Notes under the pieces: generated by a model | Seen by the model: the letters and a program-made list of their open reading frames with translations, nothing else | Database searches by the model: none | What the model was told of the DNA's origin: nothing | Program-made: the position numbers and the translations under genes | NCBI GenBank assembly: GCA_032433595.1 | Contig: JASWJB010000258.1 | Span: 1-64,000, forward strand | Direction: 5' to 3' | Length of the DNA: 64,000 bases | Origin: Conoideocrella luteorostrata | Lineage: Eukaryota > Ascomycota > Sordariomycetes > Hypocreales > Clavicipitaceae | Shown here: positions 61,002-64,000 of the stretch, piece by piece | Layout of the letters: each line of letters begins with the position of its first letter | Position numbering within the stretch: the first letter of the stretch is position 1

Positions 61002-61423
61002 TTGCGGAGGTACCGCTAGTATTTGGCGGGAAGAGATTCCTGGCGAGATGGCATAATTGCTTCCCTTAAGAGTTTGGGCTTGACCAGCTTGGTCATATCA
61101 TGTAAATTAGCTATAAATAGGTTCTAGCCCACTCATATGATTAAAAAATAACATTTCCCCTTCACACTTGAATAACGTCTTTGTTCGGAGCCGTGCTCCA
61201 GTGCCTATTTTGCTTGAATAAATACCTTTGAACAACTGCTCTACATAATATTCCTAGGCGTAATAGCAAGACCAATTGATCTCAGTATTCAGGACATCGC
61301 GGGAAGCTGAATTGAACCTCTGCTCAACCCTACCATTGAATTGATATTACGTTGCTCGCTGTGTGTCAAATATCGGTATGCGCGTGTCTTCCTTAGAGAC
61401 AAATAATTTAAAGAAGTAATACT
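61002..61423. other. 3' flank of the PKS
   Basis: No gene recognised. Confidence 0.5.
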
Positions 61424-62061
61424 GTTGAGATTAGAGTGGCACCTTTGGAAATGACTGATGCCTCGTATTAGCTGGAATCGTACGATAGTGGAAGAAGGTG
61501 GCACGATGCAGCGTAACAGAGGCCTGAGGCCACTAAAACAGGAGTCAATGTTCCGGCTGCTGAAGGACTATATAGAAGGGTTATAGTGCTCTTCAGAGGA
61601 GACAAGAATCATCATTATTGTCATCATTGTCAAAATTATCACTTTCCAGTCTCTTCATCAAATTCGTCTATTCCTGCCGATTTTGTTGCCACATTGCTCT
61701 TTTACCTCACGTCTATATAAAGGCAAATAACGCAACAAATACAGTACTACGTGTTCCGTTATGTGCCTTTACATAGATGTGTGGTAAAGGAGCAATTTAG
61801 CAACAGTGGAAATCAGCAGGATTAGATGGAATTGATGAATTCTGACAATAATGAATATACTTGATGATGATGATTGATGATGATGCCCTCTGAAGGGCAT
61901 CGTAGCCCTTCTATATAGTCCTGCAGTGACCGGAACATTCTCTTGAATTTAGTGGTCTTAGGCCTACATTCCTTGGCATCGTGCCACCTTCTTCCACTAT
62001 CGTACGAATCTAGCTAATACGAGGTATCGGTCATTTCCGAAGGTGCCACTCTAATCTCAAC
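61424..62061. mobile_element. Long terminal-inverted-repeat element (hairpin, arms ~178 bp)
   Basis: Arms 61424-61601 and 61885-62061 are reverse complements with scattered differences (outer end GTTGAGATTAGAGTGGCACC; inner CTTCAGAGG). The loop of about 283 bp contains ATC/GAT-rich microsatellite sequence and no gene. The direct ACT on each side may be a 3-bp target duplication. It fits a non-autonomous DNA transposon (MITE-like), inserted 420 bp downstream of the PKS. Confidence 0.75.
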
Positions 62062-62118
62062 ACTACGAGAGGGTACACTAATATAGATAGAACTATTTAT
62101 CTGAAAATAACTATTCTC

Positions 62119-62835
62119 GACTAATATTAGACCACTAAATTATAAGCGTATACCTTAACGACTAACGTATTAAGGATATAATTAAAATCCTTAAGCATTA
62201 TGTGGGCGGAAATGATCCTCTTGGGTAACAAGGTTGAATTCACGTGCGTCGTGGATTTGACCAATTTGGTCAAATCAAATAGTATAGCTATAAGTAGTGC
62301 GATCGTGCTCCTCAAGAGAGAATCAGCAATCATTTTTTTCATGAATTGACATAAGTTTTCCCCCGAAGTTTACTAAGGCATTGTGCCTCACACGTTCATT
62401 CATTAATTTGTTCAATTGAAGTGTGCAGTTGCTCCGCAAGAGGCAAGCGACCTGCACGACCATTTGATCTCGGCAAGAGAAAGGATACCACGAATTACAG
62501 GAAGCTTTTGCTTGAAGCTTTCTACGAGTTATACGGAGCGTTACTGGGTGTGTGTCTTTTGGGTCGACAAAGCATATAGTGGCAATCCACAAGCAGAGAA
62601 TAGAAAAGGGGGACCATGCTTAACCAATATTAGAACACTAATTTACAAGTGTATATCTTAACAACCAACGTATTAAGGATGCAATTAAGATCTTGGAGCA
62701 TAGTGGTAGTCCACAAGGGGACTCCTAGACAAGAAGGACTATGCTCGGCTATTATCGGATCACGCACTTGCAACGATATATCTTAATGACCGATGTATCA
62801 AGGATGCAATTAAGATCCTTGAGTTCATGGTTGCA
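62119..62835 (+). pseudogene. RIP-damaged TPR repeat fragments (three copies)
   Basis: Three plus-strand copies, near 62119-62203, 62619-62705 and 62750-62835, encode versions of one unit: VYLND-stop-RIKDIIKILKH, VYLNNQRIKDAIKILEHSG and DHALATIYLNDRCIKDAIKI(LEF). This is the family signature of fungal kinesin-light-chain-like TPR repeats (LAxxYxxxGRIKDAIKLLEHVV), as found at the C-terminus of NLR-like proteins. Stops in copies 1 and 2 are TAA or TAG where CAA/CAG or GCA would be expected. The copies are decayed parts of one or more tandem-repeat receptor genes. Confidence 0.6.
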
Positions 62836-63006
62836 GTTTAGAGTAGAACACTTGCTGATAATAATACAAATAGACTACTTTCCCTAGATTTACGAATTAT
62901 TTCATACGGAAGAATGCAAGTCACAAGCAGAACATGTAGACTTACACAGTTGTAGTCTGGGAGGCGCCGTTTGTGCCTCCGAGTCAGGTGGCACCCCGGT
63001 CGGGCA

Positions 63007-63117
63007 ATGCACTATCCTGCGACGGGCCTATTCCGGGAAGAGCATGACGAAAGCATTGAGAATGTAGACGTCGAACACGACACAGTCCCGGAGCGGCTCA
63101 AACAAGATGCGGAGTAA
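63007..63117 (+). pseudogene. Possible C-terminal coding relic
   Basis: A 36-codon frame, MHYPATGLFREEHDESIENV then DVEHDTVPERLKQDAE, looks coding in composition. It ends in TAA and has no homologue I can name. It may be the tail of the TPR-type relic just upstream. Confidence 0.25.
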
Positions 63118-63229
63118 ATGAGTCGAGATGTGTCACAATGTGAGCAGCTATGGAAGTGGTTCTCTAATTCAGTGAAATTGTGCCTGTATTCTATCTATGT
63201 TGACGAATAATTAGGCCCTCTTTTTATAG

Positions 63230-63643
63230 TTAGAATTTATCTACTGATTCGAGGTTGTCCTTCGGGTGGATGTAAAAGGAACGGCTTAGGTATCTGATCT
63301 CACGAGTTAGGAGGTCCCTGTAACAAAATTTTAAAAGCCAGCCCTCTGTTAACCGCCAGGCTGGCGGTCGCGGAATAAGATTTATTTCGCCCTGGTTGCC
63401 ATTTAGTAACTTGGATACGTAAGCTAAAGGCTCGCCTTGAGCTTGCCATTCTCCTTTCTCGGCTTCGGATAGACAATTGTACGACACCCTTACGATATAC
63501 AACTGTGGCCCAGCCTCAAACAGCTGCAAGAGGTTTATGTCCCGGAAACCGGGCCAGGCCAGCTGAGAATTGGCTGCTAATTCTGGATGACTACGAAAGC
63601 CATAGACTGATGAATTTATGCTAGACTGCTTCAAAAACAACAT
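63230..63643 (-). CDS. Hypothetical protein, 137 residues
   Basis: An uninterrupted minus-strand frame begins MLFLKQSSINSSVYGF and contains LQLFEAGPQLYIVRVSYNCL and EKGEWQAQGEPLAYVSKLLN. The composition is protein-like, with no signal peptide, membrane segment or recognised motif. It lies in a repeat-rich neighbourhood between the TPR relic and a family A LTR, so it may be a transposon-associated or decayed frame. Confidence is low. Confidence 0.3.
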   Translation of the reverse strand: MLFLKQSSINSSVYGFRSHPELAANSQLAWPGFRDINLLQLFEAGPQLYIVRVSYNCLSEAEKGEWQAQGEPLAYVSKLLNGNQGEINLIPRPPAWRLTEGWLLKFCYRDLLTREIRYLSRSFYIHPKDNLESVDKF

Positions 63644-63871
63644 CTAATTTTGGTACCAGAGCATTTATCACCTGCTTGGCAGTTAGCTACCTGTCGCGAA
63701 ATGAGCAGCTATGGTTAATTCAGGAATATATTAGTCAGCATTTGAGGCATTGATTTTTTCACTGCCGGGGTCTACGTCATGATGCTCGTGACAAAGGGCC
63801 TCGTAAACGTGAGTATCGGCTATTAGATGCTTAACATGTATTTTTCCGTGCGCGCCGCACCAAAGTACTAC

Positions 63872-64000
63872 TATGGGTTGCACAGGGTGTGCAACAGGTG
63901 ATCTAGATCAACTGCTTCAAAATAGAATATATTCAATAAGTCGGGTCTATCTAAGAGAGGAAAAACAAGTCAAGATATGATGCCTACGATACCCGTATAA
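63872..64000 (+). mobile_element. LTR, family A, copy 3, cut by the window end
   Basis: It begins TATGGGTTGCACAGGG (the first G of TG has become A) and follows copies 1 and 2 through GATCTAGATCAACTGCTTCA and ATAGAATATATTCAATAAGT. The remaining part lies beyond the window. Confidence 0.85.

Noticed and set aside
1..64000. CRISPR arrays, bacterial operons or ribosome binding sites
   Set aside because: The window is clearly eukaryotic, with spliceosomal introns; no regularly spaced repeats of CRISPR type are present.

Overview
The window is from a filamentous ascomycete (Pezizomycotina), most likely a Eurotiales mould of the Aspergillus/Penicillium/Talaromyces type. The reasons are short introns (45-97 nt) with CTAAC/CTGAC-like branch sites, solo LTRs of copia type, AT-rich relics whose stop codons look like C-to-T repeat-induced mutation, a PNP/NB-ARC/TPR immune-type receptor, and a non-reducing polyketide synthase (PKS) cluster. 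All gene models were spliced by hand; each exon chain given below keeps frame throughout, but none has been checked against transcripts.

Layout. 0-7 kb: a decayed, repeat-rich island with a broken fungal transcription-factor relic, two solo LTRs with perfect 5-bp target duplications, a second LTR family and AT-rich relics. 7-11.5 kb: a small secreted cysteine-rich protein, a CmcJ/AsaB-type oxidoreductase and a small unknown protein. 11.5-15 kb: non-coding. 15-23 kb: an Arp1-type amidase with eight exons, a 1110-residue PNP/NB-ARC/TPR receptor, and a relic resembling the DUF3435 (Starship captain) family. 24-30.4 kb: a zinc-type (MDR) dehydrogenase, a Dal5-like transporter and a second amidase. 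32.7-36.6 kb: two NmrA-like proteins around a RidA-like protein. 38-61 kb: the main attraction, a tropolone-type biosynthetic cluster. 61-64 kb: a long inverted-repeat element, RIP-damaged TPR fragments and a third copy of the LTR seen near 2.3 and 3.8 kb.

How the cluster should work. The PKS (SAT-KS-AT-PT-ACP-CMeT-R) should make and reductively release a methylated orcinaldehyde. The divergent FAD monooxygenase (TropB type) should dearomatise it, and the non-haem iron dioxygenase (TropC type) should expand the ring to a tropolone aldehyde. The P450 should then oxidise it further. A Zn2Cys6 regulator lies inside the block, and a transporter of the siderophore-iron family lies at its edge, which is notable because tropolones bind iron. 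No terpene cyclase or hetero-Diels-Alderase is visible, so a simple tropolone rather than a tropolone-sesquiterpenoid is expected. The genes between 32.7 and 36.6 kb (NmrA, RidA, NmrA) may be accessory to it.
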